Made by a program: the position numbers and the translations under genes. Shown piece by piece: positions 17,134 to 25,563 of a DNA stretch of 59,806 nucleotides; positions within the stretch are counted from its first letter, which is position 1, and each line of letters begins with the position of its first letter. Below the pieces are notes generated by a model. That model was given only the letters and a program-made list of their open reading frames with translations, searched no databases and was not told the DNA's origin. The stretch is taken from positions 1 to 59,806 of the forward strand of contig JAHEHM010000001.1 of the NCBI GenBank assembly GCA_024644585.1, written 5' to 3'. This DNA is from Porticoccaceae bacterium (lineage in GTDB: Bacteria > Pseudomonadota > Gammaproteobacteria > Pseudomonadales > Porticoccaceae).

Positions 17134-18686
17134 GTAATTCGCCAAAAGTATTGCGTCTAATCTTAGGCGATCAGCTCAATATCAATCATTCTTGGTACGC
17201 CCAACAAGATGAATCTGTCCTGTATTTAATTGCGGAGCTACATCAGGAATCAAACTATGTGCGCCATCATATTCAAAAGCTGTGCGGTTTTTTTGCTGCT
17301 ATGTCAGAGTTCGCTAATGATCTAAGTAATCTGGGTCATCAGGTGTTGCATCTAACTTTAGATGACACCGCAAAATTTTCTGACCTCAATGCGCTGATTG
17401 CTAAACTATGTGCCCAACATGAGATTGAAGCTTTCGAATATCAGCACCCTGAAGAATTCCGGCTTGCCGAGCAACTCAAATCCCTCGACCTAGGCTCAAA
17501 AACAACCATTAATTGTTTCGACTCAGAGCATTTTTTACTGACTATTGAAGAGCTACCTAAATACTTAAATGCGGGCAAGCACAATCGAATGGAGTCGTTC
17601 TATCGCAAGATGCGCAAACGATTTGAAATTCTTATGGATGGCGACCAACCCCTAGATGGACGTTGGAACTTTGATTCAGAAAATCGACAAAAACTTAAGC
17701 CGGCCGATCTAGATGCTATTCCACAGCCGCTTATTTTTAGTAATGATATCTCTGAAATACTCAAGCGTATTAAACGCCACAATATAGCCAGTATTGGCAA
17801 TGTAGGGCCCTCTCTTATATGGCCCATTAATCGCCAACAAGCACTGCAGCAACTGGATTTTTTCTGCGACCAGTGCTTACCTCTATTTGGGCGCTTTCAA
17901 GACGCGATGACCCATCAGGGTGACCGTAAGTGGAGTCTCTATCATGCTCGAATATCCTTCGCCCTAAACTGCAAAATATTACATCCCTCTGAGGTAGTAC
18001 AGGCCGCTCTGGATAAGTTTTACCGCTCTGACACTGATATAGATATAGCGCAAATAGAAGGCTTTGTTCGCCAAATTATTGGCTGGCGAGAATATATACG
18101 CGGAGTGTATTGGGTCAATATGCCCGCTTACAAATCCCTAAACCATCTTCAAGCAAGCAATGATTTACCTGAGTATTTTTGGACCGGTGAGACAAAAATG
18201 ACCTGTGTAAAACAGGCTGTGGATCAATCATTAGACTACGCCTATGCCCATCATATTCAACGCCTAATGGTAACCGGAAACTTTGCCATGTTGGCCGGCA
18301 TTGACCCAGATCAGGTGGATCAGTGGTATCTTGGCATCTACATCGATGCTATCGAATGGGTTGAACTGCCTAATACTCGAGGCATGAGTCAATTTGCCGA
18401 TGGCGGCTTGATTGCTACTAAACCCTATGCGGCCAGCGGCAGCTATATTAATAAAATGAGCGACTACTGCTCCCAATGCAGTTATAAAGTCAAAGAACGC
18501 GATACTGAATCAGCCTGCCCATTCAATAGCCTGTACTGGAAATTTATGACAGCCAACAAAGCATTGCTTCGCAATAATCCGCGCACCGCTATGGCCTATA
18601 GAAGTTGGGACAAGATGCAACCAGAGATTAAAGAATCGATTCTAAAACGCGGCCAATACTGTCTTGATAACTTGGATTCTTTGTAA
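17130..18686 (+). CDS. Iron-sulfur bacterial photolyase/cryptochrome (FeS-BCP, PhrB-type 6-4 photolyase)
   Basis: A 518-residue deoxyribodipyrimidine photolyase-related protein (N-terminal DPRP domain LRLILGDQLN). Members bind FAD, a ribolumazine antenna and a 4Fe-4S cluster, and repair (6-4) photoproducts. Four cysteines suited to the cluster are visible: one in KMTCVKQ, two in DYCSQC and one in SACPFN. The start is a TTG overlapping the CRY-DASH stop, with CGGAG upstream. The lumazine antenna comes from the riboflavin pathway, whose genes lie a few kilobases away. It converges with the serine hydrolase gene, 17 bases away. Confidence 0.92.
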   Translation: MSNSPKVLRLILGDQLNINHSWYAQQDESVLYLIAELHQESNYVRHHIQKLCGFFAAMSEFANDLSNLGHQVLHLTLDDTAKFSDLNALIAKLCAQHEIEAFEYQHPEEFRLAEQLKSLDLGSKTTINCFDSEHFLLTIEELPKYLNAGKHNRMESFYRKMRKRFEILMDGDQPLDGRWNFDSENRQKLKPADLDAIPQPLIFSNDISEILKRIKRHNIASIGNVGPSLIWPINRQQALQQLDFFCDQCLPLFGRFQDAMTHQGDRKWSLYHARISFALNCKILHPSEVVQAALDKFYRSDTDIDIAQIEGFVRQIIGWREYIRGVYWVNMPAYKSLNHLQASNDLPEYFWTGETKMTCVKQAVDQSLDYAYAHHIQRLMVTGNFAMLAGIDPDQVDQWYLGIYIDAIEWVELPNTRGMSQFADGGLIATKPYAASGSYINKMSDYCSQCSYKVKERDTESACPFNSLYWKFMTANKALLRNNPRTAMAYRSWDKMQPEIKESILKRGQYCLDNLDSL

Positions 18687-18702
18687 GAACTTTGATTACA
18701 GT

Positions 18703-19932
18703 TTAAGGCTGATTTAGGGTGGCCAGGTTATCGATAATTTCACTGTAATTAATCGAAAACTGGTTGGAAACACCATCATCAAAGGTCATAGGTGCCTTAA
18801 CATCGGCTTTGATATCAACCCAACCCCATTGGCTTAAACGCATGGCTAGCTTTCTGCGAAATTCCACTGAGCCAATTTTATTTAAGAAGCTTAGCGGCCC
18901 CCAGTCAATTTTATCGCCTCCGGTAGGGTGATACTTTGTTACCCTTACAAAAACTACATCATTGGTAGGATCAACAAAAATATATTGGCCAAACTTGCCG
19001 CTTGCATTAAAAATTTTCGACTGTTCGTCATAGCGAGACACCCACCAATGGAGTGAATATCCGCGAGGGTGATTTAAATCATTGCTGGGTATATCACTCC
19101 AATACTGCTGAAAGGTTTCATCCACATAAGCCTTGGGAATAACCTGCTGACCCTGCCATTGCCCGCCCCGAGAAAATAACAGACCGAACCGCGCATACTG
19201 TCTTACTGTGGTATCTACACAGCAGTAAGTTAGTGCATTGCCCGCCGTGTCTTGCCACAGAGTGACATCGTTTAATCCAATTTTATTAAAGATTCTTTCT
19301 CTTAGAAGAATATCAGCAGGAGTACCTGTGACTTGAAGTAAAAGATCAGCCAGTAACATAGAGTTTACATTGTTATACTCAAAAACCTGATCGGGCGCTT
19401 GCTCAAACTTAACCCGTTTAGCATAGGCTAGGTGATCCGCAGTAAAAAACATTTTTTCATGCTCATGACTGGGCATTTCTAGGCCGCTGGTCATATTAAG
19501 CAGCTGTCGAATGGTTATATCCCGACGATCATCTAAAAAATAATCGAGATACAGACTGAGTTTTTCATCGAGATGTCCAATTTCACCTCGCTCTATAGAA
19601 ATACCCACCAGTGCGGCATAAAAACTTTTTGCCATTGACCATGAAGTAGCTACATTAGCTTCGCTGTAACCCTCCGCATAGTGCTCTTTAATGAGTTTTC
19701 CATTTTTAAATAGCGCCGCACCCTGAGTCGAGGGGTCTTCAAATGACAAATCGAATAGTTTTTCGAGCTTTTTTGGGTCTACATTGACGGCCTCTGCCGA
19801 TTGAATCTGCCATACCTCTGACGGGAAATGGCCAATTTGCGGCACTTCAGACCCATTAACCGCTATACCTTGCAATAACAGGCATAGGTTGGCAAATAGC
19901 CGTAGGTATTTACTAAAAAATAATTTCTTCAT
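18703..19932 (-). CDS. Serine hydrolase of the class C beta-lactamase/esterase family
   Basis: About 409 residues with an N-terminal signal peptide (KKLFFSKYLRLFANLCLLLQGIAV), so it is exported. The SxxK motif is SMAK with its serine as nucleophile, and the YxN motif is in FEYNNVNS. The overall pattern resembles 6-aminohexanoate-dimer hydrolase/EstB-like proteins rather than true beta-lactamases; the substrate is unknown. The track starts at a GTG (19947); the ATG at 19932 gives a better signal peptide start. A CGTAAA element lies upstream at 19976-19971, but its -35 match is poor, so regulon membership is undecided. Confidence 0.85.
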   Translation of the reverse strand: MKKLFFSKYLRLFANLCLLLQGIAVNGSEVPQIGHFPSEVWQIQSAEAVNVDPKKLEKLFDLSFEDPSTQGAALFKNGKLIKEHYAEGYSEANVATSWSMAKSFYAALVGISIERGEIGHLDEKLSLYLDYFLDDRRDITIRQLLNMTSGLEMPSHEHEKMFFTADHLAYAKRVKFEQAPDQVFEYNNVNSMLLADLLLQVTGTPADILLRERIFNKIGLNDVTLWQDTAGNALTYCCVDTTVRQYARFGLLFSRGGQWQGQQVIPKAYVDETFQQYWSDIPSNDLNHPRGYSLHWWVSRYDEQSKIFNASGKFGQYIFVDPTNDVVFVRVTKYHPTGGDKIDWGPLSFLNKIGSVEFRRKLAMRLSQWGWVDIKADVKAPMTFDDGVSNQFSINYSEIIDNLATLNQP

Positions 19933-19947
19933 CGCCCCTATCCGCAC

Positions 19948-20279
19948 TTTTTTTTGTTGTCTATGCTTAGTTTACGTTGTTTTTAATGGCGTTAGTTTTT
20001 TAATTATCTGACTGTTTTAAAATCAATGGTTCGTGAGGTAATCCATATGTCATTTACTCGCGAATAACAAGCACCATTGTTACATAACCTATGTTACGCA
20101 TGCATCAATGGGTTGTCCTTTATTAAAAAAAGGGATAATGTATAAGTTCTTGTGTAAGAACTATCTTACACTGGAATTGCTGTACTGGGAGTGTCGCTTG
20201 ACTATCTTATGTAATGCAAGTCTTGGATATACAAGCAGACACAACAATAATAAAGCTTGATTTTTAGTAGGGGTTACAC
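19948..20279 (+). promoter_or_regulatory. Proteorhodopsin upstream region with no gene
   Basis: A 332-base gap between the divergent serine hydrolase and proteorhodopsin genes. It has no credible ORF. It holds two overlapping perfect palindromes at 20145-20171 (separate entry) and a direct repeat ACTATCTTA at 20160 and 20201, 41 bases apart. The proteorhodopsin ribosome site TAGGGG lies seven to eight bases before the ATG. I see no convincing sigma-70 promoter and no copy of the ECF motif on the plus strand. Confidence 0.6.
20145..20171. promoter_or_regulatory. Overlapping palindromes upstream of proteorhodopsin (possible operator)
   Basis: AGTTCTT-GTGT-AAGAACT (20145-20162) and GTGTAAGA-ACTA-TCTTACAC (20152-20171) are both perfect and share eleven bases, so as RNA or cruciform they exclude each other. 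The second contains TGT-N12-ACA, the spacing of the PpsR/CrtJ site known from photosynthesis genes. Whether a PpsR-like regulator exists in this organism cannot be told from the window. Confidence 0.6.
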
Positions 20280-20969
20280 ATGACAAACAATTTACAAGGC
20301 GGCGATTACGTCGGTATGTCTTTTTGGTTAATTTCCATGGCACTAGTTGCTGCAACAGCTTTCTTCTTCTTGGAGCGTGATCGCGTTGCTGGAAAGTGGA
20401 AAACATCGTTGACAGTATCTGGTTTAGTTACGCTTATAGCTGCGGTTCATTATTTCTATATGCGTGATGTCTGGGTTGCAACGGGAACATCTCCAACTGA
20501 GTTCCGCTATATTGATTGGTTACTTACAGTGCCACTCTTGATGGTAGAGTTCTATCTGATTATGTCGGCAGTAGGCAAAGTGCCTGGTCGCGTATTCTGG
20601 AATCTACTTGTTGGTTCAACAGCTATGCTGCTATTCGGTTATGCCGGAGAGACTGGCATGATGGGCGTAGGCATGGCCTTTGTTCTATCAATGGCATCTT
20701 GGTTCTATGTAATCTGGTACATCATGAAAGGTGAAGCAAGCAAGGTAAATGCAAGTCTTGCTAATGCCAATGTACAGAAAGCCTATAAGACAATGACACT
20801 TCTAGTGACTGTTGGTTGGGCTATCTATCCACTAGGTTATTTCCTAGGCTACCTAGGCGGTGGAGCAGATGCAGGTACTATGAACGTTATTTACAACCTA
20901 GCTGACTTCTGGAACAAAATTGGTTTCGGTATCGTTATTTGGGCAGCTGCAGTAGCTGATTCGGAATAA
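20280..20969 (+). CDS. Proteorhodopsin, green-absorbing proton pump type
   Basis: A seven-helix retinal protein that should pump protons outward in light. Using SAR86 proteorhodopsin numbering minus 18, all key residues match: H57 (H75), the proton acceptor D79 (D97) in RYIDWLLT, L87 (L105, green tuning), the donor E90 (E108) in MVEFYL and the Schiff-base K213 (K231) in WNKIGFG. At 229 residues it lacks the usual cleavable signal peptide. An in-frame TAG at 20268-20270 rules out an upstream extension, and TAGGGG supports the ATG. A terminator follows at 20987, then the retinal-synthesis operon. Confidence 0.98.
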   Translation: MTNNLQGGDYVGMSFWLISMALVAATAFFFLERDRVAGKWKTSLTVSGLVTLIAAVHYFYMRDVWVATGTSPTEFRYIDWLLTVPLLMVEFYLIMSAVGKVPGRVFWNLLVGSTAMLLFGYAGETGMMGVGMAFVLSMASWFYVIWYIMKGEASKVNASLANANVQKAYKTMTLLVTVGWAIYPLGYFLGYLGGGADAGTMNVIYNLADFWNKIGFGIVIWAAAVADSE

Positions 20970-20986
20970 TCTACTGTTAAGAATAG

Positions 20987-21015
20987 GAGAGAGTCAGTTT
21001 TCTGGCTCTCTCTTT
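20987..21015 (+). terminator. Terminator or attenuator between proteorhodopsin and crtE
   Basis: GAGAGAGTCAG and CTGGCTCTCTC form an 11-bp stem with one G-T pair around a TTTT loop, followed by TTTCT. The short U-run may let some transcription through to crtE, so proteorhodopsin could be made in excess over carotenoid enzymes. Confidence 0.8.
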
Positions 21016-21051
21016 CTAAAAAAAAATAAAAGACCTATAAAAACAAAAATA

Positions 21052-21068
21052 AGTAACAAAAAGTTACT
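21052..21068. repeat. Perfect inverted repeat just before crtE
   Basis: AGTAAC, five A, GTTACT at 21052-21068, ending 19 bases before the chosen crtE ATG and right next to its ribosome site. It could be an operator or an RNA hairpin affecting crtE translation. No regulator can be named from sequence alone. Confidence 0.45.
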
Positions 21069-21087
21069 AGTGATGAGGGTACCACCG

Positions 21088-22059
21088 ATGGCCCCGACAA
21101 CAAAAAACCTATGGCTATCTCAATTAGATAATCTTCTTCATTCCGAGATGCCTAAGAACAACGACAGTTTGGCTATCGCTGCCAACTATCATTTTAAAAA
21201 TCCAGGTAAGGCCTTTAGAGCACAGCTTGCAATTTCAAGTGGCACCGCCCTTAACCTCGATAATAAAGACAATATTCACTGGGCAGCAGCCTGTGAGCTT
21301 CTGCACAACGCCTCGCTAATACATGATGATATTAGTGATGCCAGTACCCATCGCCGTGGACAAAAAAGTATTAATGAGTTTTTTGGCTCTGATATGGCGC
21401 TTTGTCTTGGCGACTGGATGGTTGCCAAGGCATTTGAACTAGCTGCGAGAAATACTCAGCAAGGCGGCCAACTTACCGCTCTCCTCGCGCAGGCAATGCA
21501 AGAAACCTGTAGCGGACAAATTTCTGATACAAGTCAGCGTCAATGCGCTGACTTAGGTGAATGGCAAAAAATTGCTGCGGGCAAAACAGCCCCCTTGCTA
21601 ATAGCACCCATAAAAGGTGCTGCCATTGCAGCTGGAATAATTAATAGATATGAAAATAGTGACTGGTTAAATGATTTAGATCGTTTGGTTAGCTTCTGTG
21701 GACTGGCCTATCAAGGCTACAATGATATAGATGATATTATCCCTTCAAGTCACAAATCCTGTGATCTTGATGGTCGTAAACCCAATCTAGTCGTGAGTCT
21801 TTTTGCCGCACAGGGCACAAGTCAAACAGATTTTAATCAATGGTATTGCTCGAATGATAATAGGCAACTTGCCCATTGGCAGCAACGGATTGCTTCAAGT
21901 GTTGTTATTCTTCAGGCTAATCAACTAGTCGATGACTGGTTAATGCAAGCAGAGCAGTTAGTTACCTCTCTGCCACTAGCATTACAATCGGTCACCGCCG
22001 GCTTAGTTGAATCAGTCAAGAAAACAACCTTGGAAAAAAGCCAATGTCGAATCGCTTAA
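21088..22059 (+). CDS. crtE: Geranylgeranyl diphosphate synthase
   Basis: CrtE extends prenyl diphosphates to C20 GGPP, the entry to carotenoid synthesis. About 323 residues of a trans-isoprenyl diphosphate synthase: the first aspartate-rich motif is HDDISDASTHRRG (D80, D81, D84) and the second reads YNDIDDI, with N in the first aspartate position. The track begins at a GTG (21070); the ATG at 21088 has GAGGG eight bases upstream and is preferred. It overlaps crtI by 16 bases and starts the crtE-I-B-Y-blh-idi operon. Confidence 0.93.
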   Translation: MAPTTKNLWLSQLDNLLHSEMPKNNDSLAIAANYHFKNPGKAFRAQLAISSGTALNLDNKDNIHWAAACELLHNASLIHDDISDASTHRRGQKSINEFFGSDMALCLGDWMVAKAFELAARNTQQGGQLTALLAQAMQETCSGQISDTSQRQCADLGEWQKIAAGKTAPLLIAPIKGAAIAAGIINRYENSDWLNDLDRLVSFCGLAYQGYNDIDDIIPSSHKSCDLDGRKPNLVVSLFAAQGTSQTDFNQWYCSNDNRQLAHWQQRIASSVVILQANQLVDDWLMQAEQLVTSLPLALQSVTAGLVESVKKTTLEKSQCRIA

Positions 22060-23552
22060 ACGGTCAAGCAACAAAATCACAGCATGCCATTGTTATTGGC
22101 GCTGGATTTGCAGGAATAGCAACAGCATTAAGATTAAGAGCATTAGGTTACCAAGTCACTCTCATGGAGAGACTCGGCAACCTAGGTGGTAGAGCGCAGG
22201 TTTTTGAGCGCGGTGGCTATACCCATGATGCAGGACCTACGGTGATTACCGCTCCCTTTCTATTTGATGAGCTTTTTGAGTTATTTGATGAAAAGCTTGA
22301 AGATCATTTAAATTTTGTCCCCCTTGATCCTTTTTATCGATTTCATTTTAGCGATGGTAGTCAGTTCGACTATCGAGCCTCAATTGAGGATACCCTGACA
22401 GAAATTCGTCGCTTTAGTCCTAAAGACGCTGACGGCTATCTGGCTCTGCTTGATCAGTCGAAGAAAGTCTATGATATTGGCTTTAAAAAGCTGGTTCATA
22501 GGCCCTTTAATAGTCTGTGGCTAATGATCCGACAGATTCCTGCATTGCTAACTTTAAAGTGCTATAGAACAGTCTCTCAGCTAGTTGGCCATTATTTAAA
22601 GCACCCTCTTATTAGGCAAGCTTTTTCAATCCACCCGCTGTTAGTGGGAGGCAACCCCTTTAAAACCACGGCAATTTACACGCTGATCCATTATTTGGAG
22701 CGTCGCTGGGGTGTCTTTTTCTGTATGGGAGGAACGGGTAAATTAGTTGCCGAACTGGGTAAACTTATGGAGCGCCAAGGGATTAACATCGTTTTAAATG
22801 CCGATGTGGACGAAATAATTACTGAGAAAAATCAGGCTACGGCAGTTCGCATGGCAGATGGTACTGTTTCTGATGCTGATATAGTGGTATTTGGCGGTGA
22901 TCCAGAAACCTGTTACCAGCATTTACTACCCAACAAAAAGAACCTGATGCCAGCTGTTAAAAAGCGTTATAGCATGGGGTTATATGTGCTTTATTTTGGC
23001 ACTAAAAAGCTTTACCCCGATGTGGCTCATCACAGTATCTGGATGGGACCTAGGTTTGAGGAACTGTTATCTGAAATATTTGATAGCAAAAAAATGAGCG
23101 AAGATTTTTCACTCTATCTCCACAGGCCTACTGCAACCGATAAAAGTTTTGCCCCTGATGGTTGTGAGTCTTTTTATGTGCTCTGCCCTGTGCCTAATCT
23201 ACAGGGTGATATCGATTGGCAGACTGAAGGGCCAAAACTTCGTGATCGGATTGTGAGTGCATTGGAAGAATCCATTTTGCCTGAACTTTCTTCGGTAATT
23301 GAAGAGGTATTTTGGATGACCCCTGAGGATTTTGCCAACGATTATCGTTCTATGCATGGCGCGGGCTTTTCTATCGAGCCAAGACTCACTCAATCGGCTT
23401 GGTTTAGATTTCACAATCGTCATCGCAATGTAAAGAATCTTTATTTTGTGGGCGCTGGAACGCACCCTGGGGCGGGTTTACCGGGTGTAGTTAGCTCGGC
23501 TAAGGTGGTCGAAGAGCTTCTCACTGGTGTTGAGGTGGGCTCAGGCGGATAA
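22044..23552 (+). CDS. crtI: Phytoene desaturase
   Basis: CrtI is the FAD-dependent enzyme that converts phytoene to lycopene in four desaturations. The 502 residues start with the dinucleotide motif VIGAGFAGIATALRL and LERLGNLGGRA-type sequence, have HDAGPTVITAP in the substrate region and end with the typical GAGTHPGAGLPGV signature. The start overlaps crtE; crtB follows after three bases. Confidence 0.97.
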   Translation: MSNRLNGQATKSQHAIVIGAGFAGIATALRLRALGYQVTLMERLGNLGGRAQVFERGGYTHDAGPTVITAPFLFDELFELFDEKLEDHLNFVPLDPFYRFHFSDGSQFDYRASIEDTLTEIRRFSPKDADGYLALLDQSKKVYDIGFKKLVHRPFNSLWLMIRQIPALLTLKCYRTVSQLVGHYLKHPLIRQAFSIHPLLVGGNPFKTTAIYTLIHYLERRWGVFFCMGGTGKLVAELGKLMERQGINIVLNADVDEIITEKNQATAVRMADGTVSDADIVVFGGDPETCYQHLLPNKKNLMPAVKKRYSMGLYVLYFGTKKLYPDVAHHSIWMGPRFEELLSEIFDSKKMSEDFSLYLHRPTATDKSFAPDGCESFYVLCPVPNLQGDIDWQTEGPKLRDRIVSALEESILPELSSVIEEVFWMTPEDFANDYRSMHGAGFSIEPRLTQSAWFRFHNRHRNVKNLYFVGAGTHPGAGLPGVVSSAKVVEELLTGVEVGSGG

Positions 23553-23555
23553 ATC

Positions 23556-24461
23556 ATGGATGCAGTGCAATCAGGTCAGCTAACGTCAAAACAGGTCTTA
23601 GCTAAACATGGAAAATCTTTTTATTGGGCGAGTTTTTTTCTAGGCAAAAAATTGGCTGATCGCGCTGCACGCCTGTATGAGTTTTGTCGCTTTGTGGATG
23701 ATATTGCTGATGGTGATCTACCCCACCGACATGAGACGCTAGAAGATATCAGTCAAAGTTTAATTAATCCTCAGGTTTCAGCTGGAACAGAGGTGCAAGC
23801 CTTTCTGAAGCTTGCCAAGGATATTGATATCCCCATCAATGCTGCCACAGAGTTACTGGACGGTATGCTACTCGACCAACAGCCTACCGCAGTAAAAGAT
23901 GAAGCCGAACTTTTAAGATACTGTCATGCAGTGGCTGGCACAGTGGGTCTTATGATGTGTAGGGTACTGGATTGTCAGCATGCACGCGCCGATCAATTTG
24001 CTATTGATCTGGGTATTGCTATGCAACTAACTAATATTGCGCGTGATGTTTTGGAAGATGGCAAGATGGGCCGTCGCTACATTCCTGCCGACTGGGCTAA
24101 TTATACTGCTGAGGATATTGCTCAGGCACAGCCCCAATGTCGAGATTCCGTGGCTATGGCCACTAAAAGACTGCTTAATTTAGCGGAAAAATACTATACC
24201 AGCGCCCTATTAGGCATACAGCTACTCCCCTTTAGATCACGTTTTTCGATAACGGTTGCCTTGCGTATTTATCGACAAATTGGCATCGTATTAAGACGTC
24301 GTCACTGCGCCTGGTGGAAGGGTCGAGCAATGGTAGGTAAAACTGAAAAAATTATTATTAGCTTATATAGCCTATTTGACCTTCGGCCAAAAAAAGTCCC
24401 ACCGCACCAATCAGAATTACATACAGCTCTAAAAGGATTGGCGGGTGTTGATGGAAAATAA
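23556..24461 (+). CDS. crtB: Phytoene synthase
   Basis: CrtB joins two GGPP to phytoene. The 301 residues belong to the squalene/phytoene synthase family, with the two aspartate-rich motifs FVDDIADGD (about 49-57) and QLTNIARDVLED (about 157-168), plus CHAVAGTVGLMM. It overlaps crtY by 11 bases (chosen crtY start), keeping the operon coupled. Confidence 0.96.
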   Translation: MDAVQSGQLTSKQVLAKHGKSFYWASFFLGKKLADRAARLYEFCRFVDDIADGDLPHRHETLEDISQSLINPQVSAGTEVQAFLKLAKDIDIPINAATELLDGMLLDQQPTAVKDEAELLRYCHAVAGTVGLMMCRVLDCQHARADQFAIDLGIAMQLTNIARDVLEDGKMGRRYIPADWANYTAEDIAQAQPQCRDSVAMATKRLLNLAEKYYTSALLGIQLLPFRSRFSITVALRIYRQIGIVLRRRHCAWWKGRAMVGKTEKIIISLYSLFDLRPKKVPPHQSELHTALKGLAGVDGK

Positions 24462-25563
24462 TCTGACTGATGAAATTATCGAAACCGATATCGCCATTAT
24501 TGGCGGCGGTAGTGCGGGAATAACCCTTGCTAGCAAACTGTCACAGCACAATGCTGTGGTAATTGAACCTAAGACCCCTGCCGAGCGCGACGCTTGCTGG
24601 GCATTATGGGCGACCTCTGATCAGCAAGCTAAACTTAAGTCAGCCACTAAGGGTCGTTGGAGTCAGTGGCGACTGGTGGATTATGAGCAAGAGATTATTC
24701 ATAACAGTCATGAATATAATTATATTAGTTTAAGCTCTGCTGATTATTTAAGTGCCTGTGAAGAGACATTATCCGCTAATGTTAAGTTGGTTAGAGCCAC
24801 TGCAGAGAGTATTAAGCCTAAGGGGCATGGCGGCTCTTTTTCTGCACAGGGTCAAAACTATCAGGCTAATTATATTTATGATTCGCGCCCACCTAAGGCC
24901 GCCAAAGAGGGTTTAAAACAACACTTTTTTGGCCTCGAGATTCGCACCAAAAGCCCCCTTAAGGCACCTGATATTGCAACTCTGATGGATTTTCGGGTGG
25001 ACCAATCACGGGGTCTGCATTTTATCTATGCGCTGCCTTACTCCGATCGTGAAATATTGATTGAGTCCACAATGATCTCTAAATCATTAGAACCTGAGGA
25101 TTGGTATAGGCAGGCAATTGATCAGTGGCTCGATCAGCATGGAATTGAAATTGAAACTATTGTGCGTCAGGAGTCTGGAATTATTGCTATGCATAGTAGT
25201 CTTCCCATTGACTCAAACTTGGCGTGCATTGGTGCCGCGAGTGGTGCAGTTAGGCAATCATCTGGCTATGCCTTCACCAATATTCAATCACAGATTAGGC
25301 AACTGGTTGAGGGTATAGAAAAAGGTGAATTCGAGGTGCCAAAACCTCTCTCAAGTCTGCTGAATTATATGGATAAACTTTTTAATGGCGTACTGGTAGC
25401 ACAACCCCAGCTTGCCGTGACCCTTATGATGCAAACGGCTAAATCCCTTAACCCTGAAGGTTTTGCGCGCTTTATGCTGGGACAAGCAACTTTGTTCGAT
25501 TGGATAAGGGTTATTTTAGCCATGCCTAAAATTCCTTTTTTAAAACAGGTATTCAAGCGATGA
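24451..25563 (+). CDS. crtY: Lycopene beta-cyclase
   Basis: CrtY closes both ends of lycopene to give beta-carotene. The 370 residues have an N-terminal FAD-binding motif IAIIGGGSAGITLA and the family pattern seen in proteobacterial CrtY (IYDSRPP, IEST, GAASGAVRQSSGYAF). The track starts at a GTG (24445); I prefer the ATG at 24451. It ends in an ATGA overlap with blh. With no crtZ-type hydroxylase nearby, beta-carotene is likely the main product handed to blh. Confidence 0.94.
   Translation: MENNLTDEIIETDIAIIGGGSAGITLASKLSQHNAVVIEPKTPAERDACWALWATSDQQAKLKSATKGRWSQWRLVDYEQEIIHNSHEYNYISLSSADYLSACEETLSANVKLVRATAESIKPKGHGGSFSAQGQNYQANYIYDSRPPKAAKEGLKQHFFGLEIRTKSPLKAPDIATLMDFRVDQSRGLHFIYALPYSDREILIESTMISKSLEPEDWYRQAIDQWLDQHGIEIETIVRQESGIIAMHSSLPIDSNLACIGAASGAVRQSSGYAFTNIQSQIRQLVEGIEKGEFEVPKPLSSLLNYMDKLFNGVLVAQPQLAVTLMMQTAKSLNPEGFARFMLGQATLFDWIRVILAMPKIPFLKQVFKR

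Noticed and set aside
19971-19998. A CGTAAA on the minus strand upstream of the serine hydrolase with an AAAACT 17 bases before it
   Set aside because: The -35 half differs from the four matching sites and the spacer is 17, not 16. I keep it as a weak candidate and do not list it as a promoter.
20161-20406. Minus-strand 81-codon ORF over the proteorhodopsin start
   Set aside because: Composition is unlike a protein and it lies opposite a certain gene; rejected as an antisense shadow.
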